Notes: generated by a model from the sequence alone, not told the origin. DNA of 64,000 nt from Scilla litardierei (GCA_030789695.1 CM061142.1:356847486-356911485); one strand, 5' to 3'. Shown: positions 10,509-21,802, counted from the first letter of the stretch. Made by a program: numbers and translations.

Positions 10509-12752
10509 ATGTCTGCCAATGACAACAAGACCGTTCGTCCACCTTCCGACTATAGCACCTTCAAGAACCGTGAAGGAGCGTCTTCGGTAATGGGAGGACA
10601 TTACTCAACGAGGCCTCCATTCTTCAACGGTACCAACTACGGGTACTGGAAATACCGGATGGAAACCTTCCCCCGGAGTGCTTCACAATGGAGGACCACG
10701 ATGAAGGAATATGTCGAGCCAACCGAAGAGGATTTCGAGAAATGGACTCTCGCGGAGGTCGCCGCGCAGGTAAGCAATGCCAAGGCAATGAACGCCTTGC
10801 AATGCGCATTGGAGCCCGAGGACTTCAATAAGATATGCACATGTAAGAGTGCATATCAAATATGGAACTCCCTCCTCATATTACATGAAGGGATGAGTAG
10901 GGTAAGAGACTCTAAACTCGTTGTAGTTAATAAAGATTACGAGATGTTTCATATGCTACAGGGTGAGAAGATGAAGGAGTATTATGCTCGCTTCGTCGAC
11001 ATCCTAAACGAGATAGAGGCTCTCGGCAAATCCTACACCCAAAAGGAGAAATGTTCGAAGCTTATAGAAGGACTTCCTTCTAGTTGGGAAAAGCACACCT
11101 TCGCTATCGAGGAAGGTAACGATATGAACAAATATACCGTTGTTCAACTAATGGGTATCTTGATGTCTTATGAGATACGCAAGGATAGCAAGTTGAAGTT
11201 GCATGAAAAGATGAAGTCTTACCTACAACAAGAAGAGCCAAAGAAGAAAGCTATTGCTTTCAAGGCCGCTCCATCTACTTCCACATCAACCGATGATGAG
11301 AACTCGGAAAACGAGTTGGACTTGGAGTCCATGGCTCTCATGGCCAAGAAGTTCAATCGGTTCTTCCGGAAAGGTAACTTCAAAAACAAGTCAAAGTTCA
11401 ATTCTTCTAACGCCTCTTCTTCTTTGTGCTTTAAATGCAACAAGCCAGGACACATGAAAGCGGAGTGTCCTCTAAACAAGCAAATGGAGAAGTGGAAGGC
11501 GCCGAAGTACGACAAGTCCAAGAAGTACAAGAAAGGGAACAAAAAGGGGCTTGTCGGGACCTTCACCGACTCTGATGATTCCTCAAGCGGAGAGTCGGAC
11601 GATGAGCAAGTGGAGCAAGCACACATGTGCTTCATGGCAAGAGAGGAGCATGATCAAGGATCTTCCTCTTCCGATGATAGTGACAACGAAGGCGATGAGG
11701 TAACTATGGATGACCTTAGGAATGCTAATTCTCAATTATGGTCTAAGTATACTAAATTAGTAAATAGTTATACTAAAGTAAAAGATGACTTAGCTAGCAT
11801 TCAAACCTCGCCTAAAACTATCATCACCAACAACGACACCGTTGTTGAAGGGTTGAAGAATGAGATTGTTAATCTTAAGACTCAACTTGAACATGTTAGC
11901 ATTGAGGATCCGGAGGAACACAAAATAGCGGATTTGACTTCTCAAAACTCGACTTTGAGTATTGAGAATGAGAATCTTAAATCTCGTGTTTATGTGCTCA
12001 CATCGCAAGTATCCACTTTGGATGCTTCTATGCGTTCTCTCACCGAGAAATATGAGAACACATTAGGCCGAATTAATAAATTCAATAAGGGTAAGGACCA
12101 TTTAGATAAAATCCTAAGTGACTTACTTCCGGCCAATCACCACATTGGCTTGGGGTATACAATGGGAAGTTCATCCAAATCGGCCACTACTTTTGTTAGG
12201 CCAACTTCCGGTGGCTCAACGAGTGGTAGCAAACACTCTATTGGTAGTTCATCTACCAATGGTGCTTCCACCTCGTCCACACCCACTTTCGGAAAGAAAC
12301 CCACTTTGGGTGGACCTCCAAAGAAGGAGCATGCTTATATGTACACCAATACTATGCCACGTAGGAACACATGTCCTACTCCACCGGCTCACACATATGA
12401 TGATTTCTATGCTACACGTTCATGGGCACGTGCACACCATGTGAGACACCCTCACGCACGTGTTCCTCCACATGCATATGTTCACCCACATCATCGTATG
12501 AATAATTATCCACATGCACTATTCCATCATGTTCCTTATGCCTATCCACGACATGCATCACGTAGAAACCAACAACGCATGCTTGCACCCAATAGGATGA
12601 GGGCTCCCAAAATATTCACAATTTGGAGCCCAAAGGACACAAGCATGAATGAAAAATAAGTTTACATGAATGCTTTTTTTTCGGATATTGTGCATAGTAG
12701 AAATTATGTGGGGAAGTCTAAGTCCAATTGGACTTGGCTTCCAAAGGTCTAA
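10509..12752 (+). CDS. gag: RT2 Gag (nucleocapsid precursor), one nonsense codon
   Basis: The start at 10509 is 12 bp after the primer site and in the context of the first ATG. The order is an N-terminal TRPPFFNGTNYGYWKYRM motif (about residues 35-55), the helical UBN2-type domain to about residue 245, a CFKCNKPGHMKAEC zinc knuckle (about residues 310-325), and a lysine-rich linker. An acidic serine-rich region, a long coiled coil (about residues 400-530), the PANHHIGLGY motif and a histidine-, proline- and tyrosine-rich tail complete it. Gag assembles the cytoplasmic particle and binds RNA. TAA at 12657 ends the frame early; RT5 has a sense CAA codon there, and the natural stop is at 12750. 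The CDS is otherwise open. Confidence 0.9.
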
Positions 12753-12805
12753 TCTTTTGGACCCAATGACCTTGGGTACCATGATATGAAATTTTCTATC
12801 TTTAG
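12747..12805 (+). other. Putative 59-nt intron at the gag-pol junction (RT2)
   Basis: The segment starts GTCTAATC after CCAAAG and ends CTATCTTTAG. Its removal would join the last gag codon (AAG) in frame to GTA ATC AAG and then the protease. Unspliced, gag meets TAA at 12750, and the pol frame is closed until TAG at 12803-12805. The frames therefore do not overlap and a simple frameshift or readthrough cannot join them. RT5 has the same 59-nt segment. Confidence 0.5.
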
Positions 12806-15800
12806 GTAATCAAGGAAAAGAAAAAGAAAAGGAGCAACAAATTTAAATTTAGCTCCAATGGGAATTGGATACTCGATAGCGGGTGTTCAAAACACATGAC
12901 GGGTGACGCTCAATTGCTCTCCGGAGTGGTTCCCATTGCAAATGGAAACCGCGTCGTATTTGGAGGCAACGAGAGCGGAACCATCATAGGTGTTGGTAAA
13001 GTGGGTAATCCTTCTAAACCCATTATATGTGATGTTTACCTTGTTAAAGGATTAAACCATAATCTCATTTCAATTAAGTCAACTTTGTGACAAAGGTTAC
13101 AAAGTTAACTTTGCGAAAGGAATGTGCCATATTTTAAGAAAAGATAATAATGAATTATTGTTTTCCGACACACGCCATAAGGATATATATATCCTAGATC
13201 TTCCAAGATCACATGAACAATGTCTTATTGCCAACACAAGTGAACAACACTTATGGCATCGACGTTTTGGTCATGTGAACTTTGGAACACTTTTTAAGCT
13301 TTCCAAGTTAAATTCTATTAGAGGCTTCCCTAAGCTTGTCTTTCAAAAGAAAAGCTTTTGTGACTCGTGTCAACGAGGCAAGCTTCCAAAATCTTCATTT
13401 AAACCTAAGAAAAGCATTTCTTCTAAGCGGCCTCTAGAGCTATTACATCTAGATTTATTTGGGCCAACTAGAGTTGCTTCATTAGGTAATGCTAGATATG
13501 GACTTGTCATCGCTGATGACTTTTCTAGGTTTACTTGGGTATTTTCATTATGTAATAAAAATGAAGCTTTCGAAAACTTCACAATTTTTGTTAAGAAAGT
13601 ACAAAATCTCTTAGGAACCACCATTTTTACTATTCGTAGTGATCATGGAGGTGAATTTGAGAATGAGTCTTTTGAGACATTTTGTGATGAAGTTGGTATT
13701 ACACACACCTTTTCATTCCCTCGTGCACCTCCTCAAAATGGTGTTGTTGAGAGAAAGAATAGGACGCTAGTGGAATGTGCTCGCACTATGCGTGATGATA
13801 GCCAACTTGGCCATCAATTTTGGGCAGAAGCGGTACATACCGTTTGCTATGTGTTTAATAGAATACTTTTGAGGCCCGGCACTAAACAAACTTGTTATGA
13901 ATTGTTGTTTGGTAGGTTGCCTCAAGTTAAACATTTTCGTGTTTTTGGTTCGAAATGTTTTATTAAGAACACATATGGTAGTTTGGACAAATTCGATCCA
14001 AGATCCGATGAGGGGATTTTTGTTGGATATTCTTTGCATAGCAAAGCCTACCGGATATTCAACAAACGAACCTCAACGATCGAGGAATCGCTTCATGTGT
14101 CATTTAATGAAGGATTTGTTCCAACTAGAATTACTAATGATGATGACTCTATGGATGTCTTATGTGATTCAATTGGTAATTCTAACTCTAATGATTCTAT
14201 TGATTATATTGAGACTAACCCGTCTAATGAAGTTGTTGAGAATGTTCCTAGTGATCAAGGTATTCACAAACGGCTTCATACCGTTCGTGACCATCCTCAT
14301 GAGCAAGTCATTGGCAATATCCATGATAGTGTCAAGACGAGATCGCAAGTGAACTACTTCGCTCATTGTGCCTTTGCCTCCTCGATAGAGCCAAAGAATG
14401 TTAATGAAGCAAGCGAAGATAGCGCTTGGATCTTAGCCATGGAGGAGGAACTCATTCAATTCGAGAGGAATGAAGTTTGGGAGCTTGTTCCATTGCCATC
14501 GAAGAACCACACCGTCATAGGGACAAAGTGGATCTTTAAGAACAAAACCGACGAAAACCATGTCGTCGTCCGGAACAAATCTCGGTTAGTTGCTCAAGGC
14601 TACCGTCAAGATGAAGGTATTGATTTCGAAGAATCCTTCGCTCCGGTAGCTAGATTAGAATCAATTAGATTATTATTGTCTTTTGCATGCCATAAAAATT
14701 TCAAACTATTTCAAATGGATGTAAAAAGTGCATTTTTAAACGGAGATGTCGTTGAGGAAGTTTATGTTTCTCAACCTCCGGGCTTTATTAATGAAAAATT
14801 TCTAAATCATGTTTTTAAACTAAAGAAAGCGCTTTACGGTTTGAGACAAGCTCCTCGAGCTTGGTATGATCGCCTAAAGTATTTTCTTTTGGATTTGAAT
14901 TTTAAAATAGGAGAAGCCGATTCTACACTTTTTGTTAAGCATTCGAATAATGATATAATTTTAGTTCAATTATATGTTGATGATATCATTTTCGGTGCTA
15001 CTAACTTTGCTCTTTGCGAAGAGTTTTCTAATGTGATGAAGGATCAATTTGAGATGACCCACATGGGTGAGATCAAATATTTCTTAGGTCTCCAAATTCG
15101 CCAAATGGACGATGCAATCTTCATCCACCAAACGAAGTATACTGTGGAGCTGCTAAAGCGATTTGGAATGGAGAATGCCTCCGGAAAGAAGACTCCAATG
15201 AGCACGACTACGCATCTTGATAAGGATACGGGCGGTAAGGATGTAGACATTCGTCTATATCGAGGTATGATAGGTAGTTTACTTTATATTACCAAAAGTA
15301 GGCCCTATATTATGTTTGCCATATGCGTATGTGCTCGTTATCAGTCTCAACCTAAGGAGTCTCACTTAGTAGCGGTAAAACGTATTTTCTGTTATTTAAG
15401 TTATACACTTGATTTTGGATTACTTTATCCAAAATCTAGCACATATGAGTTAATCTCATATAGTGATGCCGATTATGCGGGATGCAAATCCAACAGGAAA
15501 AGTACTAGTGGCACTTGCCATTTTATAGGAAATTCCCTTGTCTCTTGGTTTTCCAAGAAGCAAAATTCTGTATCACTTTCAACCACCGAGGCGGAATACA
15601 TTACCACCGGTGCCGCGTGTGCTCAAGTTCTTTGGATGAGACACACACTTAAAGACTTTGGTATAAACTGTGATATTTGCCCTATCATGGTGGACAACCA
15701 AAGTGCAATATGTCTTTCCAAGAACCCGGTACACCATTCCCGTTCGAAACAGATAGATGTCCGACACCATTTCTTAGATGATCATGTTGCTAAAAAGGAC

Positions 15801-15923
15801 ATCATATTAGTGTACGTTGAAACCCAGAAGCAAATCACCGATATTTTCACGAAACCCCTAAAGGAGGACTCCTTTGTGCGGTTACGTCGAGAATTGGGGA
15901 TTATGGGTGAATCCGAGATATAG
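12806..15923 (+). pseudogene. pol: RT2 Pol (protease-integrase-RT-RNase H), one frameshift
   Basis: A lysine-rich start is followed by the protease motif WILDSGCSKHMTG (from 12866). A one-base insertion near 13075, seen against RT5, breaks the frame; everything after it is open from 13122 to 15923 (933 aa). That part holds the gag-pre-integrase and zinc-binding region (WHRRFGH ... CDSCQRGK), then the integrase core with D in LHLDLFGP, D in RSDHGGEFE and E in VERKNRT. RT follows with YVDDIIFG at 14973-14996, and RNase H with SDADYAG, TTEAEYI and DNQSAI, ending after the DIFTKPL motif. The order integrase before RT is diagnostic of Ty1/copia. Pol would cleave, reverse transcribe and integrate the element. 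One conserved RPDI-type position reads RPYI. Confidence 0.92.
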
Positions 15924-16172
15924 GATTCATTTTTATTCAATATTCTTGCATGCTAGTCTATTCATTATATTTGCTCATGCTTGAAGTATTGAAATTTTCT
16001 GGATTTTTATTGAATTTTCGGAATTTTCACTCGATTTGTGCGTAATCGTCAAATTTCAGATTTTCGATGTTTAATAGGGTAGTATAATGATTAATGAGAG
16101 TATTTTGATGTTTCATCCAAGTGTGATTAGGAGAGAAATCAAATTTCAAAGATTTTCAATTTTTGAACTCTT

Positions 16173-16446
16173 TTAGTCGGTCCAAGTTCATTGGTCGACC
16201 GACTAGATTCAGTTCTAATCGGTCAGTGAATGAGCTTAGACCGACTAAATCTTGTCAGGAAATTTGCCTTCAGTTACTGTTTACAACTAGTCCGTTCAAG
16301 CTCATTGACCGACCGACTAGATCGTGATCTAGTCGGTCAGTGCTTGAATTGTGACCGACTAGTTGTGACGGGGACTGAATCGTCTTTTCGACTTTCGATC
16401 GATTAAAACCCCATCTATCCGACTTAATTATTTTTTAGTCGGTCTC
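16173..16446. promoter_or_regulatory. Internal palindrome array upstream of RT2 ORF3
   Basis: About two units of the same ACCGACTAGTCGGT word found in the U3 lie 250 bp after pol and about 260-530 bp before the ORF3 start. A further half-site is at 16433-16446. An AT-rich GATTAAAAC (16401-16409) could act as a weak TATA element. CT-rich stretches and a GGTTAGGGTTT telo-box-like sequence (16611-16625) follow. RT9 keeps the same arrangement at 56958-57034. Confidence 0.65.
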
Positions 16447-16702
16447 TCTCTCACTCCAACTCGAAAATTTCCGCCGACCCTTCGACTTCCTCCCTCATGT
16501 CCATCGATCACCGGCCTGTTTCCGGTCGTCTCCTCTGTCGCCGATCGTCGCCCTCTCCTCCTAGGTGATCTCTCCTCCCTCTCCTAGAGCTAGGGTTCAG
16601 TTTCTAGATCTTAGGGTTAGGGTTTCTCTTGTTTTCGATTTCTACGGTTTGTGTTTAGGGTGTCTTCAGATTCGCTCTCTTGCGTCGTGTCGTGCCGTGC
16701 TT

Positions 16703-18347
16703 ATGGCTCGTACACGTATCCCGATCACTCCCTCTGGCCCTTCTCCCATGACCGTCGATTCACCACCCTCAGACCCCCCCTCCTCCGAAATGCCATTCGA
16801 AGCCTTCCGAACCCTCTTCGTCTTCGCCTCCTCTTAAGCGTAAGAGGACGACGAAAGCGAAGCCCCGTGCTCAACCTAGAACCCAACCCAAGCCTAAGTC
16901 CATGCCCAAGGAATTTGCATCTCGCTCTTCTTTCCATACTCCTACGGATTTCGATACCGAGTTCATACCCGAGACTGAGACTCATAGGGAACGCACTCCT
17001 CCTACCCATCCTGAGTCTAGCTCCCGACCACGTACATCTACCCGTAAGCCTAAGGGAAAGGCTCCGATGCCGGTTGGCGGTGTCGATATTTCGTTGTGTC
17101 GCGACGACCCTTTGTGTCTCGTGGCTTACAACCGTATCGAACACTGCCCACTGCTTCTGGAGCATTTCGTCCAGTTTAGTGACTTCCTAGGCCTCGCCGA
17201 TCTTCTTTCGTCCTCCGGTCTTCTCGATTACCTTCGATATGACCCGAAGGCGAACCCTCACCCCTACCCTCGCCTAGTGAGACTATTCTATGTCAACCGC
17301 GTTCGGGGTCAGTACGATGCGACCCACTCTATTGAGACGACTGTTTTGGGGACTCCTATAGTCCTCACAGCAGAAATCTTAGGAGAGATTTTGGGTATCT
17401 CCTCGTCTGGCCTCCTCCCCTCAGACATTTTTGTTGATGATATCACCTCCCTTGATCAGGTCGTCCTCTCTCAGATTTTCCACCAGATTCCTCCCGCCAT
17501 GATTGGTGTGCCCTCCAAATCCTTCAAGCCTATCGCCTGGGTCCTAAATTTGATTCTAAAGTCGTGCTTGCTTCCCAAGTACGGCTCCTCCTCTCTACCG
17601 TCCCAGCCTTTCTTGAAGTTGATCTATGCTATTTTCATGGGGAGCTCGATTAACTGGGCTCGCATTATACTCGATAAGATGGTCTCTTTCGAGTGTATTC
17701 GCAAGTCCACGAAGTCAGCTCATATCCCCTTCCCATGCTTGTTGACTCTGGTATTTCGTCACTTCCGTGTCACATTGCCTCCTGACGATAAGCGTCCACT
17801 TGGTCCTCCCCTGAACGCGACGGCCGTCAAGAAGTCTCTTGCGACGCTCCGTCGCGTTCAGAGGACGACACCTTCAGTGTTAGCCTCTGCTTCTGCCTCA
17901 GCTGCTCCCTCTTCCACTCTTGCCGAGTTCGTTCGATCTCTGCGTCGTTTGGAGTCTCGTCAGGCTCGTTATGATGAGATGCTCTGCCGTATAGCTCGTC
18001 ACCTTGATATTGAGGTCCCTCCGTCTTTTTCTGACGAGGATGAGTTGGATGAGGAGGACATTGAGGAGCTTGCTCGTGCTTCTACTCGTGCCCCCGAGGG
18101 CACTTCTGGTGATGCTGCTGCTGCTTCGTCTGCTTGTGCCCCCGAGAGCACACCTGTTGCCACCGCTCCTGCGGTGGATGCTCCGACTGGTGCTCCCGAG
18201 GCCACTACCGTTGCTGCTCCTGAGATCGTCTCTTCTGTCGTGCCTGAGACTTTTGTCGTCGCTCCCGTTGATGTTCCAGCTGATCCAGTTACCACCTCCA
18301 CTCCTGCAGAGCCTGCAATTGCTTCTGATCCTCCCGCTGCCTCTTGA
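16703..18347 (+). pseudogene. RT2 third ORF, SIRE-type downstream protein, one frameshift
   Basis: The homologous start in RT9 supports ATG at 16703. The frame is lost in a run of seven C at 16774-16780 (RT9 has six) and regained in the frame open to 18347. Order of features: a proline- and serine-rich N-terminus with basic clusters (PPLKRKR type) that could be nuclear localisation signals; a globular domain containing GVDISLCRDDPLC, a VRLFYVNRVRG segment and PPAMIGVPSKSF; a predicted helix RSLRRLESRQARYDEML; an acidic patch DEDELDEEDIEE; and an alanine-, proline- and threonine-rich tail of imperfect APE-T repeats. SIRE elements are known for an ORF after pol, often called envelope-like. I see no signal peptide and no transmembrane segment, so an envelope role is not supported by this sequence. 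The globular part may belong to the plant transposon protein family PF20167; that is a guess. Confidence 0.7.
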
Positions 18348-18591
18348 GCTTCTTTGAGGCCTCTCCTGATGCACATTGGATGACATATCTAGTTGTGAGA
18401 GAGATTGGGTAGGATAGTGAGGGTGGCTATTTTTTTGGATCATTTTGAGGATGTATCTTGATGCATTTTGATGATGTTGTATGTTGTGTGACACTCTGAT
18501 ATCTGTGTGATATGATGCTGTATTTTGTGCCCCGATCGTTGGATCGATGTTTTGTATGTTGACGATGTATGATTTTGTTGTATCATGGTTC

Positions 18592-18623
<32 letters not shown>
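18592..18623. repeat. (TA)n(CA)n microsatellite after RT2 ORF3
   Basis: About 12 TA repeats run into CACACA. The same microsatellite, longer, occupies the same place in RT9 (59180-59226). Confidence 0.9.
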
Positions 18624-18624
<1 letters not shown>

Positions 18625-19328
18625 TCGATCTTGACATTTCATTCTCTTGTGCACATTATATATTCTTCATATGTCTCTGATGTTTGACTTCGTCGCTCGA
18701 CGATAATAACTTGGTTAAATAGAAATTTCTTCTATGGAAACATAGAATTGTTTTCCATGCACTAAATTAACCAAGAATGTTGATATTGGAGAGTATATTC
18801 CATAACTCAATCCGTAAAATTGATTTGAGTTTTGATGATTTTATTTATCGTTTCTCGACTTTGGTCTCATTGACACGCCTTGATTTCATTCGTATTTTCC
18901 TTTGGTGTCATTTAAACCATGGTCGTATTCTACGACTCCCGTGCTTTCTATTTGAAGCCAAGTTGTTGTCGTTGATCTCCTCCCGACCTTTTTGCTTATG
19001 CCAAAGGGGAGAGATATAATAAAAACGATGTGCTAAATGATAATTTAAAGCATTTTTCCAAGAATCTAATTTGATATGTTAGATTCAGGGGGAGTTAAGA
19101 TATATAAATGGATTTTCAAATCCGATATTTCAATAACCAACATTTGGTATTCGATATTTCAATAATCGATTCTCATTGATATACTTTACTCGTCTGCTTG
19201 ATGCGTATTATTGTTGTTTAATTTGGAATTAACGTGTCATCAATGCAGGGGGAGTAAGTAAATTTCATTTGAATTATTATTGTTGATTATTATTTATGTT
19301 GGTTTGTCATCACCAAAAAGGGGGAGAA
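18624..19328 (+). other. RT2 3' non-coding region with serial polypurine tracts
   Basis: No coding region. GGGGAGAG- or GGGGGAG-type tracts occur near 19003, 19089 and 19249, and AAAAAGGGGGAGAA at 19315-19328 abuts the 3' LTR. The last is the expected plus-strand primer; the others may be secondary primers or relics. Confidence 0.7.
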
Positions 19329-21190
19329 TGTTGGATATTGGACTCCCCGGATTTGGTTTTGGATGATGAACAAACATAAATATATCGTGAACTAATAATT
19401 TGTGAGCGCAGTTATGGAGATCGTCGCCAAATTCATACGAACATCCAAAGCGACATCTCGAGACTTCTCAAAGCACGTGATCGTATGCCTAATGCTTCGT
19501 TGAAGCTTATGGACCATTTTAGAAGTCATGAAGATTCGATTGAAGCTATTGAAGACGGTATCGTCAAGTTGTATTTATAGTCTTTAAGCTTCTTTCGTAG
19601 AATGTTAAGCCTTGAGTAGGTCTTACAGTTTAAACCTTCATAACGCTCATATCTTAGCTCTAGGATCTTAGTATAAGTCCATACAAACTTTCCCGAAGCT
19701 TCGCGCTTCGATTCGCGACTTCTTGTGCATGTTAGTTGGTTCAAGAAGAAGAACTGACCGACTAGATGGTGATCTAGTCAGTCGGCAAAGCTTCTTGGAC
19801 CGACTAGTTTTTGTCAGTCAATTCTAAGCTCTTTACTGTTTACAGTTAGTCGGTCTAAGTTGACTCACCGATCGACTAGTTTGTGAACTAGTCGGTCAGT
19901 GATGCTTCTGTGACCGACTAGTTGAGCTTTCCCTGTACATGCACATTTGAGCCTGAGGTACTGTTTATCATTAGTCGGTCTGTGTTCATTGATCGACCGA
20001 CTAGTTGATGAACTAGTCGGTCAACTTTCCTTCTTGGACCGACTAGTTAAGCTTTACTGTACATGTCAATTTTCACCTAACTTACTGTTTATCGTTAGTC
20101 AGTCTATGCTCAATTGGCGACCGACTAGTTGATGAACTAGTCGGTCAACATTTGTTCTTGGACCGACTAAATCAATTTGTGCTCAGACTTCAGTTTTATC
20201 TCTTACTCGGTCTCAGTTAAGTAACCGACCGACTAGTTATGAAACTAGTCGGTCAGCTACTCTTCTTGGACCGACTAGTTCCTTTTGTCTGTGCTTCAAC
20301 CTTTTGGCTGTTCTTCCATTAGTCTGTCTACGTTAAATGACCGACCGACTAGTTGATGAATTAGTCGGTCGGTGGTTGTTCTTTGACCGACTAGTTGAGT
20401 TCAGAAAAGAGCCGTTGGAGCATTTAATGACTCGAATTTCTTTCTCTCTCTCCTCTATCCTATAAATACTTGATGGGCTGCATTCATTGCAGTCAAGGCT
20501 GATATTATTGCAAGTTTAGAGATCAAGAGAAATCATTCCAAGCTCATTCAAAGCTCTTTCATTCCATTCAATAATCTCTCCTTACTCTTACTTCAAAAGG
20601 GAGATTCATTGAGTGTGAAGCCTTCCAAGCCAAGTGCTTGATCCTAGGTCACCAACAACCCCATAGCTCTCCATCGCTGATCTACATCTTGGAGCTAGGG
20701 TTTGGTGCCTTCTTCTTCCTCAAAATCATCCTTGCCCTAATTCGTAAGTATACTCAAGGCATATGTATTTTGTGGTAAGCTATTCTATTTCATTTACTTT
20801 CATTTTGTAAGTGTTTATCTCTCGGTTGTGAGAGTTGTGTTTGTGATCCCGGGTTGTGGGAGTCACAAATTAATTTGTGTATGATTTGACTTGGTGAAGG
20901 TTCTTTACAAGTATTTCATAGTGGAAATCTTGAGTTAGGTTTTCTAACTCAAGTATCCGGAGGGGATCCGGGTGTTTGGGACGTAGGATCACCGGGAACA
21001 AGTCGGGGAGACTTGGGTGGATCCGAACAAGTAATATCGTTGTTTGCGATTGTTTCTTTGTTGTCTAACATTTACTTTTCCGCATTGTTTGGTAGAGTTT
21101 GCAAGTAATTAGGAATTAGCCTCTTTATTATTTTAAAGTACTATTCACCCCCCCTCTAGTACTTGTGCAGTAGCTTAGCAGGGCATTACA
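19329..21190 (+). repeat. RT2 3' LTR
   Basis: It matches the 5' LTR closely over its whole length, including the palindrome array (19755-20398), TATA (20461-20468) and hairpins. It ends GGGCATTACA and is followed by the CTCTT duplication. Confidence 0.93.
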
Positions 21191-21195
21191 CTCTT

Positions 21196-21726
21196 CTCAT
21201 ATGATCTATCTTGCCTAGCTGCGCTCGGTGTTGTTCGGTAAATCCTCAGTGATTTTTCCGGTGGAATTGTTGTTTAACAACTTAACAACTTTGTAGAGTG
21301 AGGGAGGTAAAGTTGGATGTTGGATTGGCGTGTGGTGCATCGCTTGGAAGATCAGCTTTTGCGAAAGCCACATAAAGCTCTGGGAGGAGGCTGACTACTA
21401 CGGAGGTAGGAGATCAAGGGAGTTGATCTTGGTCAGTATTGCAAGGGCATCTTGCACGCAAGGGGAGCTTGCGCAAATTACTCCACGGGGTTGATTGAGA
21501 TCAACCCTTGCGATTTTTATTGAGGGGGAGTTTGTTTCTCCTAGTATCAAATAGTATTGGTGATTGTAATTATCATTATTTTTAGTGGAGTAATTTGAAT
21601 TTTTGGGCGAGGCCCCGCAGATGTAGGTGTGCGCACCGAACTGCGTTACCAATGACCATGTGTCATGCTGTGTTGATTATTATTATTACCACGTGTTTAC
21701 TATTTTGGATTGCGTACTAAACTTCA
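21196..21726 (+). repeat. RT3 5' LTR, second part
   Basis: This continues the LTR interrupted by RT2 and ends CTTCA two bases before the primer site. With the first part it makes an LTR of about 946 bp. It contains a hairpin series at 21411-21507. Confidence 0.75.
21411..21507 (+). other. Hairpin series in RT3 leader (loop GGGAG)
   Basis: AGATCAA/TTGATCT with loop GGGAG (21411-21429), TGCAAG/CTTGCA with loop GGCAT (21440-21456), CGCAAG/CTTGCG with loop GGGAG (21457-21473) and GGGTTGAT/ATCAACCC with loop TGAG (21488-21507) follow each other closely just upstream of the primer site. Confidence 0.6.
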
Positions 21727-21728
21727 AT

Positions 21729-21740
21729 TAGTATCAGAGC
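21729..21740 (+). other. Primer binding site (RT3), one mismatch
   Basis: TAGTATCAGAGC differs from the usual TGGTATCAGAGC by a G-to-A change, in line with the general decay of this copy. Confidence 0.8.
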
Positions 21741-21802
21741 AGGTCATCTGCATTCTTTGTTTGTCAAAGGGGGTGTGATTCTGCTGTTTGAGTACGTCAA
21801 CC

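Larger units (their letters stand above)
8619..21190 (+). mobile_element. RT2: near-complete SIRE-like copia element with third ORF
   Basis: The LTRs (8619-10481, 1863 bp; 19329-21190, 1862 bp) differ at few positions by eye. CTCTT is duplicated at 8614-8618 and 21191-21195. The order is primer site, gag, a 59-nt intron-like segment, pol (integrase-RT-RNase H, the copia order), an internal palindrome array, a third ORF, serial polypurine tracts and the 3' LTR. Size and the extra ORF after pol fit the SIRE/Maximus lineage. It carries one gag nonsense codon and single-base frameshifts in pol and ORF3, so it is recent but probably defective. Confidence 0.93.

Noticed and set aside
12657..12659. 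TAA as the natural gag stop and readthrough signal in RT2
   Set aside because: RT5 has a sense CAA codon there and continues to a later stop, so this is a private nonsense mutation.
16703..18347. Calling ORF3 a viral-type envelope protein
   Set aside because: No signal peptide, no transmembrane segment and no fusion-peptide-like stretch are visible; basic clusters point to a nuclear role.
17898..18623. 241-codon minus-strand ORF beginning in the TA microsatellite
   Set aside because: Antisense to ORF3, with a repetitive start; no independent support.
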